Positions 1 through 10,649 of a DNA stretch of 64,000 nucleotides are shown in pieces. Each line of letters opens with the position of its first letter. The stretch's first letter is position 1. The notes under the pieces are model-generated. The model searched no databases. It was not told where the DNA came from and saw only the letters and a list, made by a program, of their open reading frames with translations. The translations under genes were made by a program, and so were the position numbers. Source of the DNA: Cryphonectria parasitica EP155 (lineage: Eukaryota; Ascomycota; Sordariomycetes; Diaporthales; Cryphonectriaceae); the NCBI RefSeq assembly GCF_011745365.1, contig NW_024468910.1:2136068-2200067 (forward strand). Reading direction: 5' to 3'.

Positions 1-101
1 GGCCAGTTTCCTAAAGGGAAACAGGGAAAAGAAGAAGGGAGGAGGGGGGGGGGGGGGAAGGGGGCCACGACGCAGCCGGCATACGGCCAGACCGACCAGG
101 T

Positions 102-889
102 CTAAATATCGTCAATCTCGATATCCTTGCCAACGGCACCGCCTTCTTCGCCGCTCTCGGAGTCGCGGTCCTCGTCGAATTCGAATGCGCAGTCGCCGTC
201 CTCGCCGCCGCCAAAGGTATCGGTCTCGTTGATCTTGGCGGTCTCGGGGAGCTCGCCGTAGGCCTTGAGGGAACGGGCTTCATCGGCGGTGTACTTGAGA
301 CTGTTGCACACCAGCGTTAGGGAAAAAAAAAGAACAAGGGAAGATTTGGTAAGAGGCGTTTGACAGGGGGGGATGGGAGAAAGAGGTTGTATAGAAGTGG
401 GGAAAGAGAGTATAACGTACATGACATCGCCCTTGTCGTCTTGGTAATCACGCAGCGACAGCAGGATGATGTCGCCCTGGTTGATCCAGACCTTCTTGCG
501 AAGCTTTCCACGGATGTTTCCAAGTCGACGCGTGCCGTCGAAGCACTGCGCCTCGAGACGACCGTTTCTGTATCAAGGTCGGGTTTGCGATCAGCCTTTG
601 GACTCTTCTTTGTGGCGCGTCATTGTTGGCGCGAAGAGCCCCTCTTTGCACATGACATGCGGTCGGTCTCCTCCCATCCTTATCGAGGGGAGGAGGACCT
701 CTTATGTACATGCACCAAAGGAGGCGGGAGAAGAAGGGCAAAGGGACAAATCGAAACCTACCCGAGCATCTTCACGACCTGCGCATACTCCTGGCCATCC
801 TCCTTGAAGGTAAGTTCACGCTTCTCATTGTCGTTCTCGTTCTTGCCACGCCTGCGGTTCTTTCCTCCCTTTCCCTTGTTCTTAGGCAT
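102..889 (-). CDS. TIF11: Translation initiation factor eIF1A
   Basis: Three exons on the minus strand, 762-889, 421-567 and 102-300, give a 157-residue protein. The start is the ATG at 887-889, which opens with the family hallmark [16 protein letters not shown]. The basic N-terminal tail is followed by the OB-fold (about residues 25-110, with [19 protein letters not shown]). The C-terminus is acidic and ends DIEIDDI. Both introns are GT-AG: donors GTAGGT and GTACGT, acceptors ACAG and CAACAG. Splicing gives GNGRLEAQ and [13 protein letters not shown], which restores the expected family sequence. eIF1A binds the 40S A site and promotes scanning and start-codon selection in the cytoplasm. Length fits the family. 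The window starts just downstream of this gene, so its left neighbour is not visible. Confidence 0.95.
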
Positions 890-2888
890 CCTGTCTGTCC
901 TGTGCGGTAGAGGTCTGGATGATGATGATGGTGTTTAAAAAGAAAGTGGATGAGCGTCGAGTCTGCCAAGGAATGGCCTTGTTGTTTGTTGTTGTAGTAG
1001 CTGTGGGTTGTCAAGAGACAAGTTGGGTTTTGGTAAGACTCGGAAGTGGGTTGGGAGAGAGGCGGCGAGGAATGATTCTTTGGGAGTGGGGGGTAGTTTG
1101 TGCTGGTGGGGTCACTTTTGTGCTTGTGGGCTAGTTTGTGGCGGGGCAAATCCCTAGGCCTACTTGACCCCTGCTGGGTTGGGCAGAGTTGGCTTTGTGA
1201 GAGGAGGAGAAGTCAGCGTTTTAGAGTGGGACAGACGGGACATGCTGTTGTACCCTGCTATGATACTTGAGCCCGAGCTAGACTAGTCCTCTTGGGAGGT
1301 ATTGGTCTCTACTACTGGTTGACATTGACATTCATTGTCGGTTCACCACACGGTCATTTGGATATCACCCGCTTGCGCCTCTGCCCTCTCTCCCTCTTGC
1401 ACATGTCTATCAAGCACCAACCCCATGCCTTTTTTTTTTTCTTCTTCCCCTTTCCTTTCTTTCTTATCCTATCTTCCATCCTTTGTTCCTTCTTTCGGTA
1501 GACTCCATTCGCCGTGCTTGCGAACCTCTGCTGTGTGACTGAAAGCACATATGGCTGCAGGAATGCGATGCCCTCTCCTGATTGTTTGAACTATCGCTTC
1601 CCCAGTCGCACCCCACTTCGGATTGACCTACCTAAGGTACTCACTCCCCTTTGGTGACGAGGATGTGTTCTTCTAATGTAGGCAATCATGCTACTCTTTT
1701 TAATCCCTACTGTTGCATCTGATGCCGAGGGCTTGAAGTTTTCGAAGACGACAGCACGGATGTGTCTAACTTTCCGTAATTGACTGGAGCCCGAGAGACA
1801 TTGGGGTCTTATCATAGAATGGAATTTCGACTCATGGACTCGGATGGGTCACATTCTCCCGTTGGGTTTTCATCTTTTTGTGAATTCCAACCAACAGACA
1901 ATACTTCGTTCAAGGCATTTGTAAGCTGTCACTTGAAGGACAATTCACTTCCCTTCCTACAACAGCTTCTCGTCCCAGATTTTTGTGGTTGCCAGTGTTA
2001 CTCCCGACTCCATTTTTCGGCATAATCGGCGAGGATTGTTTTCGGACAATACAGAGGAGGTCAAAGCAGCCATCCATCGCAATCGGTTAGGCAAGCCAGC
2101 CAGTGACAACAACTCTAAACGCTGTTGCTTTTCTTAAACAAAATACAAGATGGCATGGGGTCTCATCAGGCAGCCGAGCAACGGCAGAGCTGAAAGCCCT
2201 GGCAGTCCCTGCTCGCGTAGATGAAGTCCAAAATCTGTGGCACGGAAGACTCTCGATCATGAAACCCCCATCTGCAATATTCGGAACATCTAACCACCAC
2301 ACTCATTGGCAGCAAAAACAGCGGGCTGAAGCCACAGCAGGAAGCAGGCTAGTCCCTGCGCACAGGTTACAAAGTGGTATTCCACATCTTTAATAAGAAC
2401 CAGTTTTAATTCTTAAAGCAAAGGAAAGAAAGAAAGGCGGAAGCCTGGAGTAAGCATCTTTAAAATCATTTTCATCACTTCCCATCACAATGTAGTCAAT
2501 CTTATATATCCACATCAAAACTCCGCCACAAGCAAGTGCAGTACTGTTGGCGGCACGGCTGCAGACGATGCCCAGCCAAAGAGCCAATCAAAAACCTGCA
2601 GCCAGATCCCGGGCCCTGTCAACCTCTTCTGCACTACAAAACTACAGATTCGATACAGACTCGATCACCCATCCATACACACCCACCCGTCACTGACCGC
2701 GTTGCTCTTTTCTTTCTGTGTGCTTCAATTAGCACAATGCCCATTTGGTCATACATCGTCATATTGCGTTGATGAATTTAAGCAGTTACTCAGATCTATC
2801 ATTGACAATTGGAAGACTAGGAGGATCTCGACGTCTTCAAGGATGAAATGATATAATCAACACCACCCTCCGCCTTCACCCAGCCAAC
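890..2888. other. Intergenic region, no supported gene
   Basis: About 2 kb separating the divergent starts of eIF1A and the next plus-strand gene. It holds a pyrimidine-rich tract at about 1428-1497 (a run of T followed by CTT/CCTTT). No ORF with fungal codon bias, no recognisable protein motif and no tRNA-like cloverleaf was seen. It presumably contains the eIF1A promoter and 5' leader. Confidence 0.6.
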
Positions 2889-3803
2889 ATGGTTCAGTAC
2901 TTCCCACGGCTCAGGACAGGAGTCGCTGGGCCGGCAAAAAGGGTCCCCTCGCTACTGGGTGGCCCTGGTAGCAGGGGCATCAAGATGTCCAAGCTCGCCT
3001 CTGTCTCACTAGACAGGAAGCTGGAGGGCCAAATCCCCCAGCATGTCGCGTTCTATCCACCTTTTACCCCCAAGGGCAGAGAGCAGATTACGCACCTCTT
3101 CTCCCACGATATCGGCATCTACACCGAGATGAAGGCAGCGAAACACCTCAGGTGGAATGGCATCGAGGTCAAGACAGCACGGCGTCATGTCGTGCACCTG
3201 AACGACCTGCGGTACTTCACCGAAGCCGGACATGCCTTTGCGGAATCCATTGTCAGAAGGCTTCTAGCTGATTGCGAGAAGCCGCTGTGGTCTGTCACAT
3301 CGCCTCGAGGCGATGGCAACAAGCCAATCGTCAGGGGACTGGCGAAATATCGGATCAATACGGCGCTCAGGCAAGCCCTCCGGAACGCCGGGTATTATAT
3401 GGACGGGCGAAGACTATCTGGAGAGGATCTGCAGAAGCAGGCCCAAATACTCGGGAGGCCGGTCGCTCAAGAGGCCCGGAGAAGGGGAATATTACAGCTG
3501 TTTGGTACGGTGGAGGTGTTATCGCGGGACTCGAAGATGGTGCACCAAGTCTCATTTAAGGAATTAAAGGAACACTTTGAGAAGATCGTCCAGCATCTGG
3601 AGGAAGAACTAGGGAGAACATCTGAAAGTCACCTGGTCAATTCTTCCAGCAATGATAGGAATCGACAACGAAGTCAACTACGACAGAAAGGACCACTTGA
3701 TGAAGGCAAGGAAAAGAGATTGGACCCAGAGTCCGGAGGAACCAGCCGAAAGAAGAGGACACGGAACTATCGAACCCAAGAAGGCGATAACCGATGGAGG
3801 TAG
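2889..3803 (+). CDS. Conserved-looking basic protein of unknown function
   Basis: A single uninterrupted ORF of 304 residues starting at the ATG in CCAACATGG, a good fungal start context. A second in-frame ATG lies at residue 33 (MSKLASVSLDRKLEGQ). I do not recognise the family. The body (about residues 40-240) looks like a folded alpha/beta domain. It includes FYPPFTPKGREQ, HDIGIYTEMKAAKHLRWNG, HVVHLNDLRYF and GLAKYRINTALRQALRNAGY. The last 60 residues are hydrophilic and very basic, with the possible nuclear-localisation run RKKRTR. No signal peptide or membrane segment is visible. Codon use resembles the neighbouring genes, which argues for a real gene. Its neighbour Chs5 gives no functional clue. 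Confidence 0.75.
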   Translation: MVQYFPRLRTGVAGPAKRVPSLLGGPGSRGIKMSKLASVSLDRKLEGQIPQHVAFYPPFTPKGREQITHLFSHDIGIYTEMKAAKHLRWNGIEVKTARRHVVHLNDLRYFTEAGHAFAESIVRRLLADCEKPLWSVTSPRGDGNKPIVRGLAKYRINTALRQALRNAGYYMDGRRLSGEDLQKQAQILGRPVAQEARRRGILQLFGTVEVLSRDSKMVHQVSFKELKEHFEKIVQHLEEELGRTSESHLVNSSSNDRNRQRSQLRQKGPLDEGKEKRLDPESGGTSRKKRTRNYRTQEGDNRWR

Positions 3804-4139
3804 TCAGAAAAAGCAACCAATCCATAATATATAATCTCTGAACTATTGCATATAGAGAGAATGGAAAGGTAAAGAAAGAGTGTCACATCGCATTTGCATC
3901 CCACTGGTATGAATGCCTTTTGGAGGGGGGCTTACGTAACGGCAGTGGCCGCCATCTTGTTCCTGGTTTCAGTGAGCGAAGGCAGGATCGACGATAGCTC
4001 TAAACTTTAGCTGTCCTCAAAAGCCATTGAACACGTCTCAGCCACGTCCCTCCTCACCGCCCATCCTGTCTTTTTTCGAGAGACCGCGACGCGCAATTGG
4101 ATTGCTAGGCACCCTACGATCGGACGCGCAGTGGACAAA
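3804..4139. other. Short intergenic region upstream of Chs5
   Basis: About 336 nt between two co-directional genes. It must hold the terminator of the upstream gene and the Chs5 promoter/leader. No further ORF or repeat is evident. Confidence 0.5.
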
Positions 4140-5032
4140 ATGCTTGTCTCTCTGACCGTCGGTAAGGTCGACGCCGGCGTAACTGTCCTGCTCACTCCAG
4201 ATAAACGTCTCGTAAGTTATACTCCGGCAGAGCCAAGGTCCACGTATTGGTGCAGATCTGCCGACACTCCTCAAATTTCAAGCTGACCATATTCGCTCAG
4301 ATCGAATTCCCGTCCATTCTTCTCCCCCCTGATATCTCTTCGGGCTCTATCGTCGACATCACAGTTGGGCGCAATACCACCTCCGAATCCGCAGCCGAGG
4401 AGCGCTTCCAAGCACTGCAAGACAAGATCTACAATGCCTTTGGTGCCGCACTACCCTCTACGCCGATTCTACGATGCCGAAACGCGACGCAGACTTCCGT
4501 CGTCCTGGAATGGGACCCCATCCAGCTTGCCACAGCCGACCTAATCAGCCTGTCTTTGTATCGTAACAATAACAAAGCAGGCACGATCCCGAAGCCCCTG
4601 CAGATGCACACCACAAAGATCTCCGGCCTGGCCGTTGATACCCAGTACACTTTCCACCTGGTGCTAAGAACCACTGCCGGCACGTACACGAGCGAGAAAG
4701 TGGATGTCCAGACACACAAGATGACAGATCTCAGCGGTATCACCATCACGACGGGTATCCTGCCCCAGACCATGCGTGAGAACCTGGCTGTGGCCGTAGA
4801 AAGGATTGGTGCCAAGATCGTGGACAGCGTGCGGATAGATACCACACACTTCGTGACGACCGAGGGCAGAGGCATCCAGTGGGAGAAGGCGGTCGAGATG
4901 AACATTCCTGTAGTGCGGCCAGAGTGGGTGGACGCATGTGAGCAAAGTGGGAGGATCTTGGGCGTCACAAAGTTCTACCTGGATGCTGTGCGGCCAGGCC
5001 CGCTGAGCGAGGATCGGCCAGGCACGGCAACT

Positions 5033-5072
<40 letters not shown>

Positions 5073-5449
5073 CGTCCTTCGCGGCACCTGCTACCGCGCC
5101 AGCGCCGCCAGCGAAGGACAAAGACCTGCCCGCTGCCCCGTCAGCCGAGAATGGTGAGGGCAGCAGCGAGAAGGCCCAGGAGGGCGACAAGGACGAGAAC
5201 GACTATGCCGCCTTGAACAAGGAGGAAGCCGTGGATGGTGACGACGAGGACGAATCCGACGATGACGATGATGCTGCCATCGACGAGGCCAAGGCAAAAG
5301 CAGAAGACGAGCAGAAGTCGAGGGCGGAAGACAAGGAGCAGAACCTGGCGGTACGACCGAAGGCGGCAGCATTTGAGGATCTGGACGAGGACAAGGCAGC
5401 ACCATCGCCCGCAGCAAGTCGATCATCGTTCCAGGAGGTCCAACTATGA
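4140..5449 (+). CDS. CHS5: Chs5-like exomer subunit (FN3-BRCT)
   Basis: Two exons, 4140-4211 and 4301-5449, joined by an 89-nt GTAAGT...CTCAG intron, give 406 residues. The short first exon encodes MLVSLTVGKVDAGVTVLLTP, resembling the N-terminal Chs5 oligomerisation segment. Exon 2 begins IEFPSILLPP. An FN3 domain follows (about residues 75-170; TQTSVVLEWDP, TTKISGLAVDTQYTF), then the signature THKMTDLSGI. Next is a BRCT domain (about 175-265; ERIGAKIV, TTHFVTTEG, IPVVRPEWVDACEQSGRI). These motifs align with recalled yeast Chs5. The C-terminal 120 residues are low complexity: a 13-Gln run, then Ala/Pro and acidic Asp/Glu tracts. Exomer packages cargo such as chitin synthase III at the trans-Golgi network. 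Starting at the in-frame ATG near 4247 would lose the N-terminal segment and is wrong. Confidence 0.93.
5033..5071 (+). repeat. (CAG)13 microsatellite coding polyglutamine
   Basis: Thirteen perfect CAG codons in a row inside the Chs5 exon, placed directly after the BRCT domain and before the Ala/Pro/acidic tail. The purity of the codon run suggests recent slippage expansion and likely length variation between strains. Confidence 0.97.
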
Positions 5450-5676
5450 ACCATTATGTCACGATCTTCACGAGGCGGGCGCTTTGATTGTACTTTGAAG
5501 GGGAGAATTGTGTAATACTTGATGGCCCTCTTTTGTTGGACGCCAGGGTGGAATTTGTGCTCCATCGAGGAGATGGGTAGATACTATGATAAAGAATTAG
5601 GACACGATGACGGCCTTTACGATCCCGATGAGTGCTCTCTGCATCGATAGCGTTGGATCCTCTGCCAAGATGGACC

Positions 5677-6501
5677 TTACGGCAAGATCTCCTCGCCCTT
5701 CCAATCCCAACATCTACCCCTCCCTTTCAGCCCAACATCCCGAGTGACAACCTCCACCATCTTGGCCGCAGCGTAATCCGGGTCAAACAGCTTCTCCTTG
5801 GGCATTGTGTCCCAGTAGTCTCTCGACAGGTCCGTCTTGACGGTACCTGGGTGGTACGCCATGGCCATGGCCTTGTCCCCACTCCGTGTCGCCAGCTGGA
5901 GGTCAAAGCCCTTGGCCAGGCTGTTTACCGCCGCCTTGCTGCTGCGGTAGCTGTACCACCCGCCCTTTCTGTTGTCGCTGACGCTGCCCACGCGTGCGGA
6001 CATGGCCACCCACGCCGCGTACTCGGGCAGGCGGTCAGCCGGGTCCAGAGCGAACTGCGTCCGCCTGCGCGGGAGGAAATCTCCAAACCACTTCATCAGG
6101 AGCAGGGGGCCGAGCGCGTTCACGCGGTAGGTCATGAGCGCCTTTTCGGCGTCGACCAAACCCGTGGCCTTCTCCGGATGCAGGATGCCCGGGACCGCAA
6201 GGGCCAGGTGCAGGTGGTGCGCGTCCGAGGGGAAGAGCTCGGCGGCTCGCTCCGAGGCGGCCTGGATAGCGGACTCGTCCGTCACATCGAGGGCAACGAC
6301 GTGGAGGCGGTCAGCCGGGGCAGGGGCAGCACCAGCGCGGCTGTTGGGCGGGAGATCCTTGAGGAGACTGGACTTTACTGCGGCAGGGTTATGGCGCGCG
6401 GTGGCCAGGATGGGAACGTTTGTGGTGCGGAGGAGATGCCTCGTGAGAGCATGTCCTATACCGCGGCTGGACGGAGTGATGAGGATCCAGGGGCGGGACA
6501 T
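5677..6501 (-). CDS. Short-chain dehydrogenase/reductase (C-factor-like)
   Basis: Intronless, 274 residues, starting at MSRPWILITPSSRGIGHAL. Rossmann-fold SDR features are present. The nucleotide loop is TPSSRGIG (variant of TGxxxGIG, residues 9-16). There is LDVTDES for the acidic loop, an NALGPLLLM segment, the catalytic Ser region MSARVGSVSD, and the active site YSYRSSKAAVNS (YxxxK). These are followed by HPGTVKTDL. Length and motif order fit classical NAD(P)-dependent SDRs of the csgA/C-factor or sniffer-like group. The substrate cannot be inferred. The glycine of the usual TG start of the loop is Pro (TPSSRGIG), a variant seen in this subgroup. Its 3' end lies 227 nt from the convergent Chs5 stop, so the two share a terminator region. 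Confidence 0.9.
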   Translation of the reverse strand: MSRPWILITPSSRGIGHALTRHLLRTTNVPILATARHNPAAVKSSLLKDLPPNSRAGAAPAPADRLHVVALDVTDESAIQAASERAAELFPSDAHHLHLALAVPGILHPEKATGLVDAEKALMTYRVNALGPLLLMKWFGDFLPRRRTQFALDPADRLPEYAAWVAMSARVGSVSDNRKGGWYSYRSSKAAVNSLAKGFDLQLATRSGDKAMAMAYHPGTVKTDLSRDYWDTMPKEKLFDPDYAAAKMVEVVTRDVGLKGRGRCWDWKGEEILP

Positions 6502-8543
6502 GATGGCAGGGAAAGGAGACCAGAAAAGGGTGAAGCAGTAGGAGAAGATGGCTGCTCGTGAGGGCGGCTGCGTTTACTTGCTGCCGCGTCGCCCTGATCA
6601 AACACACATATCATGTCCCCCCTATTACTGCAACAGGCCACAGAATGTAATTCCTGGAAAGTCTACTATCACCCAGGCCTTACTGGAGCTTTCATGACAT
6701 GAATATCTATAGCTTACTGTTCTACTATGTACGCATCATGCCCAGTCTGCCGGTCTAACTAACATCAGGGTCCTCACGGGCTACTGCAGGGCCTTTGGTG
6801 CCGACGTCATGCGGCTTGATACAAGGATGAACGTCGTAGCTCTCGAGAACATTCAGTTTACGAAAACCACCAGAAAAAGATTGAATCTTTGCGGGTGTAG
6901 GTCGAGGAGAGAGGCAAAAAAGAACGAAAAAAAAGAAGAAAAAAAAGCGTTTTCATGATTATTATGTGCAGGAGGAGGAAGAAGTATAAGAAACCCTCGC
7001 CATGAGGCATCGAAAAATATCCATCTCCCGAAACTCAAGTACTGAGCAAGGGTGAACAATAAAGTGCTTTGCTGCCATGGAGATAGAATACTCTGGACAT
7101 AATTGTATCACGCAGCCGCATGTTTGTAGCACCATTTGGCTCGTGCTCATCCTTATCCTATGCAGTGTTCTGAATTACACAAACATATTTTCACTGTCCA
7201 GATATGAGGTCTGCCATTGTGACAATCAATTTCATACGCTTCACGGAGCACAAGGTGCAAATGATGATGCTTGGGTGGGAGCGTCAATAATGGTCGACCA
7301 AGGAGTATTTCCAGAAGGTACTCGATTACGGCCTTTCACGATGCACAATGTGCTTGCACATGGCTGGTATGACGAGAAGCAGAAGAGACGCAGAGATCTC
7401 GTTACCATTGCCATGATGGCGGTTCACACGGAGGAGGGACTTCCGCTGCAAACCACCCATAGGTGAGGTGACAATTGATTTTACATGAATGAGGTGTCGC
7501 ATAGACCCTAGCCTTTTTTCTGGATGAAGCTCCGCCGAGAAGTGCGTGTTGCGGTAGGACGTTGATGAAACAAAGATGCAACGGCTTTGGAAGGAGACCA
7601 CGTAACGACTACGGTTTGGCTATTCCGGATTCAGACATAAATGCCAGCTACTATGGCATTTACGTGACTTGGTATCTGTCCATGATAATTATTTACAAGG
7701 AAGCTGAAGCGGTTGCACTGCCACTTAATGACAGTGATGACTGTAGAGCAAAAGAGAAGGGGTGACAAAAAAAAAGAAAAAAAAGAAGACAATACGAGGC
7801 TTCTCTCCAGTGGCGGCCAAGAGCAGACGTAGTCTGTGACATATGCTTCGACAGGGGTTCAGCTACTGCTGGGGCTGGAAGAGGCAAAACCTGGGCTGGG
7901 AATGACCAAGCGAGGCCTCTGGGTTGGTTGGCTGGTTGGCTGTACGGTTACCTGCGCCATGCTGGACGGGGAGCTGCTTTGATGGAGGTTGGGGCCTGAC
8001 TACACTACACCTGCTGAAGGAGGCGAGCAGCAGGTCATTCCGGAAGGTGGCATTATCTGGATGGTCAGATCTTTTGATAGTTGAGAAGCCGGCCGGTAGT
8101 GTGACTGACTAACAACCAAGACCTGTTCACTGTTAAGATATTGGCGCTAACTCAAGTCCATCCCCAAAAGATCAGACCCGTTTCGGGGACCACCCTGGCC
8201 TTGTTCAACCTAACGTACCCTGCCGCCACCCTGCCACCTTCAGGCTCCCCCAAAGGCCCAAGAGGGCAGAGCGTCTCACCTGTCTGTTCTGCCCATTCGA
8301 CTTCCCTCCATTCCGCAACCTTTTTCCTCTTCTCACCCGCTTGCCAAGCTCAACCGCCTCTTTCCCTCTTCTCTTACTCTGACAACCTTGGAACGATACC
8401 CAATACACCGCAAAACAATCTCTCGCCAACAGCCCATCAAACAGATCGGCACCATCGCGACGACGGTTTTCGACTTTCTCGGAGCCTACTCAGATTGATT
8501 TATTGAATTCCACAAACCACCACCCAATCCACCATCCGCAACA
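6502..8543. other. Intergenic region between divergent SDR and v-SNARE genes
   Basis: About 2 kb holding both promoters. Short A-rich runs occur near 6915-6950 and 7765-7790. The segment before the v-SNARE start (about 8280-8400) is rich in C and T, as in many fungal core promoters. No ORF here shows convincing codon bias or a known motif. Confidence 0.5.
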
Positions 8544-9581
8544 ATGGCTGACGGACGCTACGACCCCGATGCTCGCTACCCGGGCGAGAATCCCCAATCC
8601 AGCGATCCCAGAATCGCACAGATCCAGGGAGTAAGTACAAATTCCAGAGTGCTTCCATCTTGCCCGCTTGAGTTTTTCGCCGTCGACGTGCGGGGAGAGA
8701 TTGCGAGCTTGAACGACCCGAACCGGCCACCTGCGCAACCTACGTCAGCACTGTGTCTCTTCTCGACCTCAGCTGCGTCGGCTCGACCGGTCAGGAAACG
8801 ATGATGGTGATGGCGACCACGAGACGACCTGTCGTGCTCCCGTGCGACATCTGCACCGGGCAAACCAACAACGCGAATGACGAACCTTGGTCATGACTGT
8901 GCTGCTGTGGGCCGGTTGTTATGGATAGTTCGAGCGTTGGACGTCCACATAAATGGTCGGGTTGGGGACCTACCGGTATACGTCGAGTTTTGAACCACGT
9001 CATAATCATCCTCACGATGGCTTGGCCGCGACAACAAGCTTCTGCCATCCCCCGGGCCTGCGCCTTCGATGATGCCCCGTCGACGCGACCCCCTACGCCA
9101 ACGTCTTTGGAGCTCTCGACGAGGAGAGAAGTGATTAAGTCTCCCATGCTTGCGGGTACAGATGACTGACATATTTCTTTTTTCCCCCTCCCAACAGAAC
9201 ATGCAGAGTACTATCAATACCATGCGCAACAACATCAACATGGCCAACGAACGTGGCGAGAACATTGACAGGCTGCAAGACAAGACGGACAACCTGGCTG
9301 TGTCAGCTCAAGGCTTCCGTCGTGGTGCCAACCGGGTCAGGAAGCAGATGTGGTGGAAGGACATGAAGATGCGTATGTGCATCATTGTCGGCATCATCAT
9401 TCTCATCCTGATTATTGTCCTACCGAGTAAGTGGCGAGATCTTGATTTTCTCTCCTTGACCCCCCCCCCCCCGGCCCCCCGGGGTTCTCCTATCGCGGCG
9501 GTGTTGTACCCTCGTCCTACCGATCGCAAGTTACAGGGGCCCGCTGACAAGGTTTCTGCAGTCGTTTTTACGAAACACTAG
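8544..9581 (+). CDS. Synaptobrevin-type v-SNARE (Snc1/2-like)
   Basis: Three exons, 8544-8630, 9198-9426 and 9562-9581, give 111 residues. Exon 1 encodes a variable hydrophilic N-terminus ([15 protein letters not shown]). Exon 2 carries the R-SNARE motif (about residues 35-88), with [20 protein letters not shown] and the juxtamembrane [13 protein letters not shown] single C-terminal transmembrane helix ([17 protein letters not shown]) follows. The last exon has only 20 nt and adds IVFTKH after the junction. Intron 1 is unusually long (567 nt). Intron 2 (135 nt) contains a run of about 12 C. All donors are GTAAGT and acceptors ACAG/GCAG. The zero-layer arginine lies in the SNARE segment, as expected of an R-SNARE. 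The protein drives fusion of secretory and endocytic-recycling vesicles with the plasma membrane. Confidence 0.93.
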
Positions 9582-10649
9582 ACTCGGAGGGCAATAATGA
9601 TACCCCAGCAACTCCGAAAAGGCTGGGCATGAATGTACAACCAGTGGACGAGGCTCTCGATCGTGTCTCTTAGAGATCTTCCTTTACGCGGAGATTACGC
9701 AACAGCGATCAAGGACTGGTTGGCAAATAAATGCCCTTACTGGCCCAATGGCATTGGTACATGGTGTGCGGGGGATTTCCCTTGGCGCATCTTTGATTTC
9801 GGTCGATCCTTTTACGAACCCAGCAGCGTCTTGATCATGATGGTACGACAGGGGTAGAGAGGCAGTCTCGCTTTTACACACCTCCAGCGGCAGGCTCTTA
9901 TGGAAGGTATATCAGCACCGTAGGCTGATATGTGGTGGTCCGGCCTCGGATCTGGATCAGGAGACGACATAGCTGCAAACCTGCGGCGGTCGATGCAACA
10001 ACATGCGATCCGGACTGTGTATGTATGATGGAATGGCAATTGGCGTTTTGCGAACCACTTAATCATATCTTTTTTTACGATGACACAACACTTCGTTCAT
10101 CCTCGGCTGTTTTAAACGTGACAAAAATGTGTGATCAGCTGTCGACTTCATTGGTCCTGCCCACGAAAACTAATCTAAGTCTGCACAGTCTGTCTGGGGC
10201 ATCATCGATAACATGAACGCAATGGCAAGCTCGTACTGAATCTGGAGTATTACCAGAGACCAGAAATATGTGTTGGGCCAAGAAAAAAACAACAAGGGAT
10301 AACCGACACATGTATGCACTGCGCTACCCCTCTGCACTTTGTTATAAAAGTGTGCAGTAGAATACTCTTTTGAGAACCCACGAGGGAGGGCTCTCTGCTT
10401 TTGTTTTTGAAAACACCACCGACTCCATTTGCATGCAGATTTGGCTCAAACCCAGCGCTTGTTTAATATGAGACGCAGCAGTAAGTATACACAGAGGAAA
10501 GGAAGTGGGGAATGAAGAAAAAGCCAAAGACTAGGGCTCAAAGGCAGAGGTGATGAGGATAGCTGCGGGGAATTCTATCTGCCTGGATGAAACATCCCAC
10601 CCCCATCCCCTGATTCTATTATCTTTTTTTTTCTTTTCTCTCTCTTTCT
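9582..10649. other. Intergenic region between convergent v-SNARE and OCH1 genes
   Basis: About 1.07 kb with the 3' flanks of both genes. A T-rich/CTTT-rich tract lies at about 10622-10650, next to the last OCH1 exon. No gene supported. Confidence 0.5.

Noticed and set aside
5632..6561. 309-residue plus-strand ORF
   Set aside because: Antisense shadow of the SDR gene, which has all catalytic motifs.
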